From NCBI RefSeq assembly GCF_003568865.1, contig NZ_CP031115.1:2604001-2668000 (forward strand): a stretch of DNA of 64,000 bases. The letters are read 5' to 3'. Made by a program: the position numbers and the translations under genes. The stretch comes from Rubrobacter indicoceani. Lineage in GTDB: Bacteria > Actinomycetota > Rubrobacteria > Rubrobacterales > Rubrobacteraceae. The notes below the pieces were generated by a model. It was not told the origin of the DNA and searched no databases. It worked only from the letters and a program-made list of their open reading frames with translations. Positions 7,219-16,626 of this stretch are shown here, one piece after another (position 1 is the stretch's first letter; each line of letters starts with the position of its first letter).

Positions 7219-9362
7219 TGGCTCACTCCCGTTTCGAAGTCGGACACGACTTCGCTCACCTGCTGAATCTGCGGATCCACCTGAGGGGTGGGCATCGATT
7301 CGGAAGTAGGTACGAGCGTAGCGATCTGCTCGACTGAAACTTCGGGCATCGCAGATGGAGTCTGCTGTACTGGTTCGACATATTCCGGCAAAGCCTGAGT
7401 TTCGATCAACCCCGTCGTGTCCGCCTCCGCGATACGAACATTCTCGTCCTGAACGATCTCCGTAGCCTGCTGCTGTACGATCTCCTCGCCCGACCGAATC
7501 TGGGACATATCATTTGGCGGAGTAACTGTGGAAACATTCGTTTCCTGCGGAACGATCTGAGTAAGGCTCGCCTCGGATACTGCGGGATTCGGAGCGATAT
7601 CTACCGCCTGATTCTGATGAGACGCATCTATCCAGGTCTGTCTTGTGGAAACGGGCATATTCTGCGTCCAGGCTCCCGGGTCTTTGAGAGGCTTCGGCCT
7701 ATCCCAACTTTGATTTGCGCCTCGCTCGGATCGATCCGTCCTCCGGGATTCCGTGTCAGGGCGAGCGTTTTCAAAGTTCCGTCCACCCCCTGTGCTTTGT
7801 ATAAGTGGAGGTTCCTGAGAGACGGAAGTGATCTGCTGATCTTCATCCTCGGGTGACGGATTTTCCTCGTCGCCTGGATTGCGTTCTGGCGCAGCATTCG
7901 GATCAGGTTCGGTTCCGTCCAGAACATCGGAGGTCGGGGTGAGCGACTCCGTCGCATCCGGCAAGTCTTCGACGAGAGGAGAGTTCTCATTCTCCGTCTC
8001 GGCAGGGATGACAGGATCGTCCACGTCGGATGGAGGTGATTCACCTGCCTCCAGGTTACTGGTTAGATCTTCCGGTGGTTCCTCACTCTCCGAAAGACCC
8101 GTGCCGACCTCACGCTCCCCGGTGTGTATTTCATCGGCGAGATCTCCAGACGGCTCCTCACTCTGGAGTGTGGAGTTCGAGGGATTTTCGGACTCCTCGA
8201 TCATTTCTTCGCTCGGAGAAGAAACCGGAACTACGATAGCTACATCCGCCTCGTTCTGGGTTTCTAATTCGGTATCATCGGTATCTATGACAGGCTGCAA
8301 TGTCGAGCCGTTGTCTTGTGGCTGATCGCCTTCCTCCGAGGGCGCGGGTTCAGCGGCAACTCCCTGTATCTCTGGCGGGCTTGAAGGGGCTTCTTCGATA
8401 GGCGATTGCTGTACTGGTGCTTCGGATGCCTGGGTTGTCGTGGCCGGAAGCTCTGACACATCCTGCGGCTCTTCAACTCTTTCTGACGGTTCGTACAAGG
8501 TCGTGTCTGTTGGCTCTTCCGGGAGAGTAGATTCTACGGGTGAGGTGTCGGTGATCGGCCCCGACGCACCGTACTCCTCGTCGGTAGCCGTATCGTCTAA
8601 CGGAGCCTCGATGATCTGCGGCTCAGGTGATGCGGAGGCATATTCGATGTCTTCTTCGCTGCTCAGAGGTGCTTCCGGGTTGGGTTGCTCGACCACCAGG
8701 CTGGCCCCGCTGTCTCCTGCTTCCTGTAGCGGTTCTACCGGGTCGTACGTTGCTTCCACCGGAACAGAGGCGTACTCAGGCGGTGAAGGTTCGGCGCTCT
8801 GTTCCGGTCGGGGTGGATCCTGACCGCCCAGTTGAGGTCTCACGGCGTCCGACGATGCAAGCTCTTCTTCACCCGTGTCTTCTTCGCCTTCGAGCTGGGC
8901 GAGCATTGTATCTCCGGCCTCCAGAGCCGCATCGGCGGTGATACCCATGTCGGTCTCCTCAGAGAGAACGGTGTCGAAAGCCTTCCGTGTCTCGTCGGGG
9001 AGATCGGCCATCTCGATCAATTGGCTCTGCTGCTCTGCGCCTATCGCGAGACCGGCGAGCACTTCTGTGCTCGGACTGGCCGCCGAGAGCGCGTATTCTT
9101 CGGCGATCTCCCCGGCCTCAGATGCCCGGTCTTTCGAGACAGACGGGGCGTCGAGGTAGAGGATGGTCTTCGTAGCTTCGGCGTAGGCAATCCCGGCGCA
9201 CTGGTTCATCGTCAGGAGCGCGACGGCGATCACAGCAGCGGCCCTGCGACTCCGACTGCCTCCCATCCGCATCAGGGTGAGGATCGCCCTGCCGGGATCA
9301 CAAGGTTCCCGATGCTCGCCGTGCTTCTGCATCTTCGTCTCTACCTGCTCTACTGCCCTCAT
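7215..9362 (-). CDS. Secreted acidic Ser/Glu/Pro/Thr-rich protein of the transfer operon
   Basis: 715 aa. The ATG at 9362 has a strong ribosome binding site (GGGAGGG, about 7 nt upstream), so I keep it although it gives a 33-residue polar extension before the signal peptide (hydrophobic core about residues 41-60, ending AYA). A later ATG at 9272 or 9266 would give a conventional signal peptide. A short folded-looking region (about 65-160) follows. The rest is low-complexity, strongly acidic and rich in Glu, Ser, Pro and Thr, with no anchor motif. I recognise no family. Position between unknown membrane proteins and the surface nuclease suggests an extracellular stalk, adhesin or spacer in the mating apparatus; that is inference. 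Confidence 0.6.
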   Translation of the reverse strand: MRAVEQVETKMQKHGEHREPCDPGRAILTLMRMGGSRSRRAAAVIAVALLTMNQCAGIAYAEATKTILYLDAPSVSKDRASEAGEIAEEYALSAASPSTEVLAGLAIGAEQQSQLIEMADLPDETRKAFDTVLSEETDMGITADAALEAGDTMLAQLEGEEDTGEEELASSDAVRPQLGGQDPPRPEQSAEPSPPEYASVPVEATYDPVEPLQEAGDSGASLVVEQPNPEAPLSSEEDIEYASASPEPQIIEAPLDDTATDEEYGASGPITDTSPVESTLPEEPTDTTLYEPSERVEEPQDVSELPATTTQASEAPVQQSPIEEAPSSPPEIQGVAAEPAPSEEGDQPQDNGSTLQPVIDTDDTELETQNEADVAIVVPVSSPSEEMIEESENPSNSTLQSEEPSGDLADEIHTGEREVGTGLSESEEPPEDLTSNLEAGESPPSDVDDPVIPAETENENSPLVEDLPDATESLTPTSDVLDGTEPDPNAAPERNPGDEENPSPEDEDQQITSVSQEPPLIQSTGGGRNFENARPDTESRRTDRSERGANQSWDRPKPLKDPGAWTQNMPVSTRQTWIDASHQNQAVDIAPNPAVSEASLTQIVPQETNVSTVTPPNDMSQIRSGEEIVQQQATEIVQDENVRIAEADTTGLIETQALPEYVEPVQQTPSAMPEVSVEQIATLVPTSESMPTPQVDPQIQQVSEVVSDFETGVSQ

Positions 9363-9398
9363 ATGCTTCCCTCCCTGTATCGTTCTGGCGCTTCAGGC

Positions 9399-9614
9399 TC
9401 ACGAGAAGAAACCGCTCCCCGGCTTCGCGCTGTGGGGTGATCTCCTCGTAAACGGATCGCCGTCCTTCTCGATGCTCGGGACGCGCCCGTAAACCCCGTA
9501 TCCCTTCGGTAGCATCGTCGGCTCCCGCCCGAAGCTCTTCGGCCTGAACGCCCCGCTTCCGTTCCTGCCGATCCTCGACGGCCCGAGGCTCGTTGGTGAA
9601 ATATGATCCCTCAT
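9399..9614 (-). CDS. Small basic protein of the transfer operon, unknown
   Basis: 71 aa, rich in Gly, Pro, Arg and Lys, with no membrane segment or signal peptide. The ATG lies 2 nt after the stop of the 290-aa gene and is preceded by a GGGAGGG ribosome binding site about 8 nt upstream, inside the end of that gene. This supports real translation. The ORF fills the gap between two well-supported genes, and its stop is about 36 nt before the next start. I recognise no family. A longer ORF in another frame over the same bases (9298-9684) has no comparable start signal. Confidence 0.5.
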   Translation of the reverse strand: MRDHISPTSLGPSRIGRNGSGAFRPKSFGREPTMLPKGYGVYGRVPSIEKDGDPFTRRSPHSAKPGSGFFS

Positions 9615-9616
9615 AG

Positions 9617-10489
9617 CTACTGCCCTCCCTGCTGTTCTTGAAAATCCTGCTGGCTTCCGCTATCGAAACCCCGCCACCCGACAAGCAGCGGTACGAAGGT
9701 TCCGGGTTCCGCTTCGAAAGAGACCCGGTAGCTCTCCTTACCGGGGATGACGTACGTTCGGGTGATCCGCTCCGAGTTTCCGTCCCGCTCGTCGAGGTAG
9801 TAGGCGTAGCCGGAGAGTTCGCCGTTATCGAGGGCGTAGACAGTTCCGAGGGTCGTGTCCCCGATGCTCTCCGAGGTTTCCAGCGAGTGCGTGGTGACGT
9901 GGAGAACCTCGCCGCTTCGCTGGGCGATGGCGTACACTCCGGTCTCTATGCTGGACTGGCCGAGATCGAAGCCCCGCTCCAGTTGCGCGGCCGTCGGCCC
10001 TTCGAGCGTTACCGTCTCTCCGCCGCCCTCTTTATCAGAAACGATGCCGGACCATTCGAGACCCGCACCCTTCAGGGTGGCCTCACCGTCCTTGACTTCG
10101 AGGCCGTCGAAGGTCACATCGGAATCCCGGATCGCACCACTGGAGAAGGGATTTACTGCGCTCTTCGAGTTCGATTCGACTTCCTCTCTGACAGACGCCT
10201 GATCACTGGCCGGCTCTTCGAGAACCACGAACCAGAATGTCCCGAGTACGAATAGAGCAAGTACAGCCAGGACGAGCGGAGCAGGATTGTCCTTCAAGTT
10301 CTCGAAAAGCCTCCGATCGCTCGCCGTTCGGGTCTTCTCATCACCTGATATTCCGGGCTTCCGTGCTGCGGCAGGATCGGGACTCAACTGCTTCGTTCGC
10401 TCTCCTGCCGTCTTCGGTAGACCTGCCTTACCGTGCTTCTCCTCCTCGAACCAGGAGGGCAGCTTTTTCGTGCTTTTAGGCATCGTCAT
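9617..10489 (-). CDS. Single-pass membrane protein of the transfer operon, unknown
   Basis: 290 aa. A cytoplasmic, charged N-terminus (about 1-68) leads to one transmembrane helix (about 70-92), then an extracellular, beta-strand-rich domain (about 120-275). The start overlaps the VirB4-like gene by 14 nt. An in-frame ATG at 10483 has the better-spaced GGGCAGGG ribosome binding site and may be the true start. The layout (short cytoplasmic tail, one helix, outside domain) recalls periplasm-facing scaffold components such as VirB8, but the sequence is not one I recognise. Co-translation with the ATPase suggests a structural part of the secretion channel. Confidence 0.55.
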   Translation of the reverse strand: MTMPKSTKKLPSWFEEEKHGKAGLPKTAGERTKQLSPDPAAARKPGISGDEKTRTASDRRLFENLKDNPAPLVLAVLALFVLGTFWFVVLEEPASDQASVREEVESNSKSAVNPFSSGAIRDSDVTFDGLEVKDGEATLKGAGLEWSGIVSDKEGGGETVTLEGPTAAQLERGFDLGQSSIETGVYAIAQRSGEVLHVTTHSLETSESIGDTTLGTVYALDNGELSGYAYYLDERDGNSERITRTYVIPGKESYRVSFEAEPGTFVPLLVGWRGFDSGSQQDFQEQQGGQ

Positions 10490-13400
10490 CGCCCTGCCCA
10501 GAGGTAGCGTTGGTAAGCGCGAGGGCGAGTTCTTTGAGGCCGCGATCCGGCGAGATATCCCCCGACGAAGATACAGAGAGACGGTGAATGGGTCGGGAGT
10601 GGGGTCTGCCCCGTCGCTCAGAGTCAGGCTCCCTACCGCCAGCCTTTGGACCGGAGACCGCGAGCAGCGTTCCGTTCTTTCCCCGGAGTTTCTCGGCAGT
10701 CAGGGCAGAGTGGAGTGCCTCGTCCTCGTCCGATGAGGAGCATCCGACAACGGCGTCAGCCCCGAGCAGCCAGTCCTCGGCGTAGAAGTTGCCCTGATCC
10801 GGCCCCGGACAGGCGACGATACAGACGTCGAAGATCTCAGACGCGGTCTCCTTCAGCGCGAAGGAAGGAAGCGACGAGTCCTTCGGCGGTTCTGCGCACC
10901 ACACAGAGGGCGAGGCGCTCCGCTTCAGGTACCCCCCGAGTGCCTCTGCATCAACCCGGTTCCCGTACAGGAACTCATCCAGGTGAGAGTCCGAGCGGTC
11001 TTCTTCGGCATCATGCGTAATGCCGAGGTTCTCCGAGAGCGCACCCTTGCAGGCATCTACGGCGAGGACGTGCTTCCCCTGACGGCGAGCCTCCCTGCCT
11101 AGCATCATTACCATCGCGGCGGCGGTCTCCGGTGCTGCGTCTCCAGAGAACGCGTAGGTCTGCATCCGTGTCTCTTGACTGACGGGTCCACTCGCCTGCT
11201 CGTCTATCGAATTACTGTCAAGTGGATTCGGGCCAGGCTGTTTATCCGCGTTGCGACCGCTTCGGTACTTGGCTTCGAGGCGCGGGTCGGTGTTGTAGAG
11301 TTCCTTCTCGGCTTCGGAGGCCATTACGACCATCGGGATGCGGGCCTGATCCACTATGAGGTAGCCCTCGCCGCGCTGAAAGTTGAGCAGTTCTTCGGTC
11401 TCCTCGTCGGAGAGATCGTGGACTGCTGCGGTGGCTCGGGCGGACATCTGGTGTTCGTGGCGGAAGATCATGTGCGTAGCGGCGAGTTTGAGGATCACAT
11501 CCCCCTGCGAGCTACCAACGAACTCGTTTATCGCCTGCGACGCGAGCCACATGGCGTTGTCCCGCGCCCTCCCGCTCCTATACATCGTCTCCGCGAACTC
11601 CGCGCTCATCGGGTAGGCGAGCAAAGCCCAGCCCTCGTCTATCCAGCAGTCCGACGGCTCGTTCGGATTTGAGAGGACGCCGTTCAGGAACTCGAGTATG
11701 GCGTGCATCACCGGGGCCTTCTGGCGGTTCTTTACCTTGGATATCTGGAAGACGAGGTAACGGTTCGTAAGGTCAACGTTCGTCGGAGCGTCGAAGATCT
11801 TCGACAGCGCGCCGGAATGCCAGCTCCAGAGCTTCTCCAGAAGCCCCGCAACTATCTTGTTCTCCTTTGCGTAGCCGTTCAGGATATCCCAGAATTCCGG
11901 GAAGATCGGAGCCGGGCGCGAGTGCGTCGTCGGGTCTGCCGTGATACCCCGCCTCTCGTACGCCTCGTAGACCGCCCGCTCGATGAAGCTCGCCTCGCCC
12001 CCGGACAGCCCGCCGACCGCTCCGCCCGCTGCACCAGATTCATCTGTCGCGGCCATGAGCGAGACCATGCGCGTGATCTCCTGCGCTTTACCATCGAGTG
12101 CCGAAGAACGAGCCGCACGATACGCTTCCTCGGCCTCCGCACCCTCCGTCTCGTCCTCATCGCCGAAGATGTCTTCGAGAAGGTCGAGGTTCATGTAGTC
12201 TTCGTGGAGATCGAAGGGGTTGATCTTATGCTTCGAACCGGGTGCAATGACCGCGTAAGCTCCACCGATAGCCCTCGCCACCCGTACGTAGCGGCTGTTC
12301 CCCTCCGGGTCTATGACGACCTGACGATGCCCGGCCATCAGGTAGCGTGTAGAGAGGCACTTGATGACAAAGCTCTTCCCCGCCCCCGACTGACCGAGGA
12401 TGACACCGTGCGGGTTCACGAGCCTGCGCGTATCCAGCGTCATCACGGCGTTGGAGCGGGCATCTACCCCGACGAAGACCCCGTCTTCGTGATCTAGCTG
12501 CTGGCCGCCATAGGTGAGGAGACACGCGGTCGGGCGGCTGAGCATCCCGAAGGAGCAGTACCGTTCTGCGAGGTAGTTGCGCCCGAACGGAAGCGAAGAG
12601 AGAAGCCCCTCCCAGGTCTGTTCACGGGCGAGTTTGGTCTCGACCCGCCAGCCGGCGAGGATGTCCTGAACTTCGCGGGACATCGCGTAGAGGTCGTCGA
12701 GCGATTCGGCTTCGAGGTGGACGAGGACGGAGAGTTCGAGATAGCGTTGCCTGCCGGAGTTGATCTCGTGCAGAGCCTGCTCGTTGGTGTACTCCGCTAT
12801 CTCCCGCTGCTGCTCGGAGTTGACGTTGCCGTCTGCGGCGGTACGGCGTGAGGCCCGGAGCGCGGCGACCCGACCGCCGAGGATCGTCTGCGCCTCCTTC
12901 TTCGGGCGCGGCTCGATGTACTTGACGACCTTGACCCGGCCTTCGATGCGACCGAGGTCTGAGAGCATCCCGAAAAAGACCTCGTCCGGCCAGCCGGAGA
13001 CGAACAGCGTCGTGTGAAACCGTCCGTCCACTTCGAGGTGATCGGGGGCGATCCTGACGCAGTCCGGGGCGATAGCATCGGTAACCCAGTCCCCTATACC
13101 GAGCGCGTTCGGCCCAGCCTCCCTGTGAGACTCGGCCTCCAAAACCAGCTTCTCACGCTTCTTCTCTGAGAGCCTCTCGTAGCCGCCCGGCTCCAGCGAG
13201 ACGGGGGAATAGAGGTTCGGGAGAGCGTCGGAATCCTCGTCGAAGTCTCCGAGCTGGCTCCTGATGAAAGCGTCGAGTTCGAGGTCGGTGAGGGCTTCGA
13301 TGCGGCAGCCGAGCCGGGACATCAGGTTGTGAAACGATCGTGCGCGGGTCAGGAGTACCCGGCGGGCGGCTTCGGCTTCCTCCTGTCTCCGGCGAGCGTC

Positions 13401-14243
13401 CTTCCTGGACGGACGACCACCGATACCACCCGTCTTGAGCAGGCCGGACAGCATTCCGACGGGGCTGGACGCCCCGGACTTCCCTCCGGCACGCTCCTGC
13501 TCGGGGTTGTAGTACAGGACGGCATAGCCTTTACGCTCGAAGATGGAGAGGGCGGGGAGCTTTCGTTCGAGATAGGCGGCGTGATCGGCAGCGAAAGAGC
13601 GGAGCTTCCGCCATTCGGGTGGCACGTTCTCGGAGATAGTCCTTCGGAAGCGTCTTGCGTAGCGAGCGGTGGAGCCGGGCTTTGAGCGGGCGATCTCGAC
13701 CCACGGGAAGTCCAGCGCGTTGTACAGATCCGTCGCCGCCCGGAAGACCCGCATCCTCTCGGTGTCCCCGATCATGGACAGGTTGCGCGGTATCACCCGG
13801 AACACAACGACGTACGTTCCGCCGCGGAGCCGGAGCATCTCCCAGTGAAACTCCTCGGTCGGGAGCAGGGTCTGTATCGCATCCCGCATCGAGGCAGGCT
13901 CACCGCTCGCATGGTTCTTGGCTCGCTTGAAGAACACGACCGGACGCAGCAGCGCGAGGAACTTTCGCTCGACAAGGAAGTCCAGATGGTAGCCACCCGG
14001 TGAGCGGTAGAAGGCGAAGAGGATCGCCAGCGGGGCAATCGGCGAGAGGAGGATCGCGGCCCGCTCGGTCGAGAGACCGAAGAAACCCGCGAGGTAGTAG
14101 CAGAAGACGGCGTATCCGACCAGCGTTGCAGCGAGGATCGCAGCCTGGTTGGTCTCGACAGCGATGCCCGCGAGCTTCGTCGTCTTTCTGGCTCCGGCGA
14201 GATCCTTGACTACGGCTTCGCGCACGGGATCATCCCGCCCCAC
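10476..14243 (-). CDS. VirB4-type conjugation ATPase fused to a degenerate MinD/ParA-like domain
   Basis: 1255 aa. The N-terminus has two membrane helices (about 32-75), like the PrgI/VirB3-type segment often joined to Gram-positive VirB4. A long VirB4 region follows, with Walker A GQSGAGKS near residue 617, Walker B CWIDEG near 868 and the ASQAINEF motif after it. Residues about 1027-1255 form an extra domain patterned on MinD/ParA ATPases: an initial strand, a helix, GKHVLAVDACKGALSENLGI, later EIFDVCIVACPGP and LLGADAVV. Its P-loop is replaced by FSGDAAPET, so it should not bind nucleotide in the usual way. VirB4 powers pilus assembly and substrate translocation at the membrane. It overlaps the pilin gene by 14 nt. 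Confidence 0.85.
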   Translation of the reverse strand: MGRDDPVREAVVKDLAGARKTTKLAGIAVETNQAAILAATLVGYAVFCYYLAGFFGLSTERAAILLSPIAPLAILFAFYRSPGGYHLDFLVERKFLALLRPVVFFKRAKNHASGEPASMRDAIQTLLPTEEFHWEMLRLRGGTYVVVFRVIPRNLSMIGDTERMRVFRAATDLYNALDFPWVEIARSKPGSTARYARRFRRTISENVPPEWRKLRSFAADHAAYLERKLPALSIFERKGYAVLYYNPEQERAGGKSGASSPVGMLSGLLKTGGIGGRPSRKDARRRQEEAEAARRVLLTRARSFHNLMSRLGCRIEALTDLELDAFIRSQLGDFDEDSDALPNLYSPVSLEPGGYERLSEKKREKLVLEAESHREAGPNALGIGDWVTDAIAPDCVRIAPDHLEVDGRFHTTLFVSGWPDEVFFGMLSDLGRIEGRVKVVKYIEPRPKKEAQTILGGRVAALRASRRTAADGNVNSEQQREIAEYTNEQALHEINSGRQRYLELSVLVHLEAESLDDLYAMSREVQDILAGWRVETKLAREQTWEGLLSSLPFGRNYLAERYCSFGMLSRPTACLLTYGGQQLDHEDGVFVGVDARSNAVMTLDTRRLVNPHGVILGQSGAGKSFVIKCLSTRYLMAGHRQVVIDPEGNSRYVRVARAIGGAYAVIAPGSKHKINPFDLHEDYMNLDLLEDIFGDEDETEGAEAEEAYRAARSSALDGKAQEITRMVSLMAATDESGAAGGAVGGLSGGEASFIERAVYEAYERRGITADPTTHSRPAPIFPEFWDILNGYAKENKIVAGLLEKLWSWHSGALSKIFDAPTNVDLTNRYLVFQISKVKNRQKAPVMHAILEFLNGVLSNPNEPSDCWIDEGWALLAYPMSAEFAETMYRSGRARDNAMWLASQAINEFVGSSQGDVILKLAATHMIFRHEHQMSARATAAVHDLSDEETEELLNFQRGEGYLIVDQARIPMVVMASEAEKELYNTDPRLEAKYRSGRNADKQPGPNPLDSNSIDEQASGPVSQETRMQTYAFSGDAAPETAAAMVMMLGREARRQGKHVLAVDACKGALSENLGITHDAEEDRSDSHLDEFLYGNRVDAEALGGYLKRSASPSVWCAEPPKDSSLPSFALKETASEIFDVCIVACPGPDQGNFYAEDWLLGADAVVGCSSSDEDEALHSALTAEKLRGKNGTLLAVSGPKAGGREPDSERRGRPHSRPIHRLSVSSSGDISPDRGLKELALALTNATSGQGDDDA

Positions 14244-14622
14244 CGGCGAGACCGGCAGCGATGGAGAGGATCGGGGTTACGATCACCCCGGCGACGATGC
14301 ACCAGAGCGAACCCTTCATCCCCATCGCAGCGTAGGCGTGGGCGTTCTCGTTGATCGAGGCGTATCCCTTCACAAGGAGCGACGCTACGAACCCGATCCC
14401 ACCAACAGAGAACGACAGCGCGGCGAGATAGTTCCTTACGTTGGTGAGAGTCTGCTGTATAGCATCTCCGCCACCCCCAGCGTCCTGAGCAAACGCCGGA
14501 GTTGTACCGGCGAGCAGCACGATCAGTCCAACGGACGCAGCGAATACTCCGTGCCGCAACAGAGCACAGATCACAGATCGTCTGCCTGACGTATCTCTGT
14601 CTTGCGAACTTTCGTTTACCAT
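14230..14622 (-). CDS. VirB2/TrbC-like pilin subunit
   Basis: 130 aa from the ATG at 14622, chosen because AGGAGG lies 6-7 nt upstream and it avoids overlap with the VirD4 gene. An upstream ATG (14715) would add 31 polar residues inside that gene. A signal peptide with Ala-x-Ala-type ending (TPAFA, about 40-45) is followed by a small Gly-rich segment and two hydrophobic helices (about 60-85 and 100-125). This is the classic VirB2/TrbC prepilin layout. Its location between the coupling protein and the VirB4 ATPase fits the usual order of type IV secretion loci. The stop region overlaps the VirB4 start by 14 nt. Confidence 0.65.
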   Translation of the reverse strand: MVNESSQDRDTSGRRSVICALLRHGVFAASVGLIVLLAGTTPAFAQDAGGGGDAIQQTLTNVRNYLAALSFSVGGIGFVASLLVKGYASINENAHAYAAMGMKGSLWCIVAGVIVTPILSIAAGLAGGAG

Positions 14623-14653
14623 CTCCGTCCTCCTGTCTGTGGAGCTACTGGAA

Positions 14654-16303
14654 TCACGCGACTTCTTCCTGTTCGCTGTGAGTTTCTGAGACGTCATCCG
14701 TTTCGCGGGCAGCAAACTCTTCGCGGTACTTTTTCGGGGGTGTCGGTGCGCGTCCGGCCTTCACCGGAACCGGCCTCTGCTGCTTGCCTCGGCGAACCCG
14801 CGAGCAGTGCCACCATCCGCGCGGCAGGTAGACGAGATCCTCCTCGCTAACCCTCGGTACGGTCTGACTTCTGCGCCCGACGGAGAAGGAACCCGGCCCT
14901 CCGAGCAGTCCTTTGCGGGTCGTTCGGTAGTCGCGCACCTCGCGCTCGGTCTGCCCGAGCAGCCGCATCGCCTCCGCAGCATCATCGCCCTGCTGCCCAC
15001 CCGAGATGAGCTTGTTCCGGGCGTTCGTCGCAAGGGCTTCTTTGAGGGGGCTCGGTAGCAGCGAGAAAGACTGGTAGGCGAAGTTGAAGGCCACGTGCCG
15101 CCGCCTCGACTGCGTGATGAGCGACGAGAAGGCGAGGGCCGCTTCTGAGTTGGCGTGGCCTAACATGCTGTGAACCTCGTCTAGGTAGGCGGAGACGGGA
15201 TAGCCGCCATCGGGACGGGCGAGGACGGCCTGGCGGAAGTACTCCATGACCCAGGTAGAGAGCATCCGGCTCGTCGCCGGGGCTGCTCCCTGCGGGACGC
15301 TCACGAGCGTCAGTCCCGGAGAGGTCAGGGCTTCCGTCAGGTCGAGGACGGGATCTCCTGCCTTTGGAGACAGGGCGACCTCGACGATCTCCTGTGCGAG
15401 CAGAGCGTCCATGACGGCGTGGAGTCCGGCGACGAACTGGGTACGTTCCCGCTGTCCGTACTGACCGTAGTAGAGATCCTCCCAGTAACCATGTGTCCTG
15501 CGCGGAAGCCCCTTCGCGTTCACGGTGAACCTGCGACCCTGAGAGTCCCGCTCGACGCCGAGTACCTTCCTGCGGAAGCTCTCGTTCTGGACGAAGCGGT
15601 CGAGATCGGACATCGTCGCTACCCGATCCCTGCGCTCGAAGTAGGTGCATACCGCGAGCACGGAGTGCCGAAGGAACATGGAGTTGAAGTTCTCGAAGAA
15701 CTTCTCGTCACCCGAGGCCGCAGCCGACTGGAATGCCGTAACAGCACGCTCGGCGGCGTCCACCTTATCTCCCGAGAGGGGATTCCATTTCATGGTGGAG
15801 CCATCGTTTGCTCCCGAGTAAGTGAAGTAGCGGATCGGGACGCCGAGCCAGCGGGCAAGCGGGAGTAGCTTTTTGCCAAGATCCCCCTCGGTCTCGACCA
15901 CGAAGACAGAGAGACCGTTCCTCAAGTCCTGATAGGCGAGCCACTCCATCGTAGAAGTCTTCGCCTGTCCCATCGGGGCAACCATCTGAAGCCCGGTAAA
16001 CCTGTCCGAGAGCGGCAGGTAGAGCGGGACTCGACCGAAGGCACCGAGGGTGCGGTAGCCGATCATCACCTCCCCTGGTCGTCTGAAGAGTGCATCGTGG
16101 ACGCGGCGAACAAACGGCCCGGTAGCGTGATGCGCTCCCACAAAGCCCGCACCGCAGGCGAAGAGTCCGGCGGTTCCGAGAGCAAGGTTGACCGGGTTCT
16201 GCGCTGCACCGAGCAGCTCCGGCCCGCTGTCTCTGAGGCTCGCCCCAAGCTCGTAGAAGAATCCGGTCTCAGCGGGAACGCGGTTCATTTCAGGGGGGAT
16301 CAC
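14654..16303 (-). CDS. VirD4/TraG-type coupling protein
   Basis: 549 aa. An N-terminal membrane segment (about 36-58) leads to an FtsK/VirD4-like ATPase. The P-loop is APMGQAKTS (109-117): Lys115 and Thr116 are kept, but two glycines of the consensus GxxGxGKT are replaced by Ala. Walker B is SAYLDEVHSM (D375, E376), followed by ITQSRRRHVAFNFAYQS, equivalent to the family's sensor region. The tail (about 500-549) is charged. Coupling proteins bring the relaxase-DNA substrate to the channel. The GTG start overlaps the stop of a small upstream ORF. The pilin gene follows after 31 nt. No relaxase is visible beside it. Confidence 0.8.
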   Translation of the reverse strand: MIPPEMNRVPAETGFFYELGASLRDSGPELLGAAQNPVNLALGTAGLFACGAGFVGAHHATGPFVRRVHDALFRRPGEVMIGYRTLGAFGRVPLYLPLSDRFTGLQMVAPMGQAKTSTMEWLAYQDLRNGLSVFVVETEGDLGKKLLPLARWLGVPIRYFTYSGANDGSTMKWNPLSGDKVDAAERAVTAFQSAAASGDEKFFENFNSMFLRHSVLAVCTYFERRDRVATMSDLDRFVQNESFRRKVLGVERDSQGRRFTVNAKGLPRRTHGYWEDLYYGQYGQRERTQFVAGLHAVMDALLAQEIVEVALSPKAGDPVLDLTEALTSPGLTLVSVPQGAAPATSRMLSTWVMEYFRQAVLARPDGGYPVSAYLDEVHSMLGHANSEAALAFSSLITQSRRRHVAFNFAYQSFSLLPSPLKEALATNARNKLISGGQQGDDAAEAMRLLGQTEREVRDYRTTRKGLLGGPGSFSVGRRSQTVPRVSEEDLVYLPRGWWHCSRVRRGKQQRPVPVKAGRAPTPPKKYREEFAARETDDVSETHSEQEEVA

Positions 16304-16482
16304 GTCTTTCCCAGCCTCTTCTCGAAAGTGAAGCAGGCCGGGGGTTGATGCTGCTGAGGGGGGATAATCCCCGACCTGCGAACTTGTCTGTAAATCTCAT
16401 TCATGTCTCTCCAGATGGGTTGGCCGGGTCGCATCAGTAGTCTGAAGGTGGTTGTGTGCGACCCGGCGGCCGTCAGTTTCAC
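16300..16482 (-). CDS. Possible small coupled ORF before virD4
   Basis: 60 codons from the longest start, or 34 from an internal ATG at 16404 that lies close behind GGAGAG. The stop overlaps the GTG of the coupling-protein gene (GTGA), the same arrangement seen at other junctions of this operon. The peptide has no recognisable motif. It fills most of the 323-nt gap between the LuxR-type gene and the coupling protein. It could be a leader peptide or chance; support is only the overlap and the weak ribosome binding site. A complementary-strand ORF over the same bases is equally long, which lowers confidence. Confidence 0.25.
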   Translation of the reverse strand: MKLTAAGSHTTTFRLLMRPGQPIWRDMNEIYRQVRRSGIIPPQQHQPPACFTFEKRLGKT

Positions 16483-16626
16483 TGCACTTGTCTGGCTTCC
16501 TCAAGATGCCCCTCCTCTCCTCCGAGGATCTTTCACACGTAGAAGTCTGGGAGATGCTCGTGAGGAACGCACCGCGAGAAATGGTGGTCTTACCCTGCAA
16601 AAACTAGTGGCTTCGAAACGAAATTT

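Noticed and set aside
9298-9684. A 128-codon minus-strand ORF instead of the 71-aa gene
   Set aside because: It overlaps both neighbours in a different frame and lacks a ribosome binding site. The 71-aa frame has GGGAGGG and a tight junction.
11703-12497. Plus-strand 264-codon ORF inside the VirB4 gene
   Set aside because: It is antisense to the conserved Walker A region and has no ribosome binding site.
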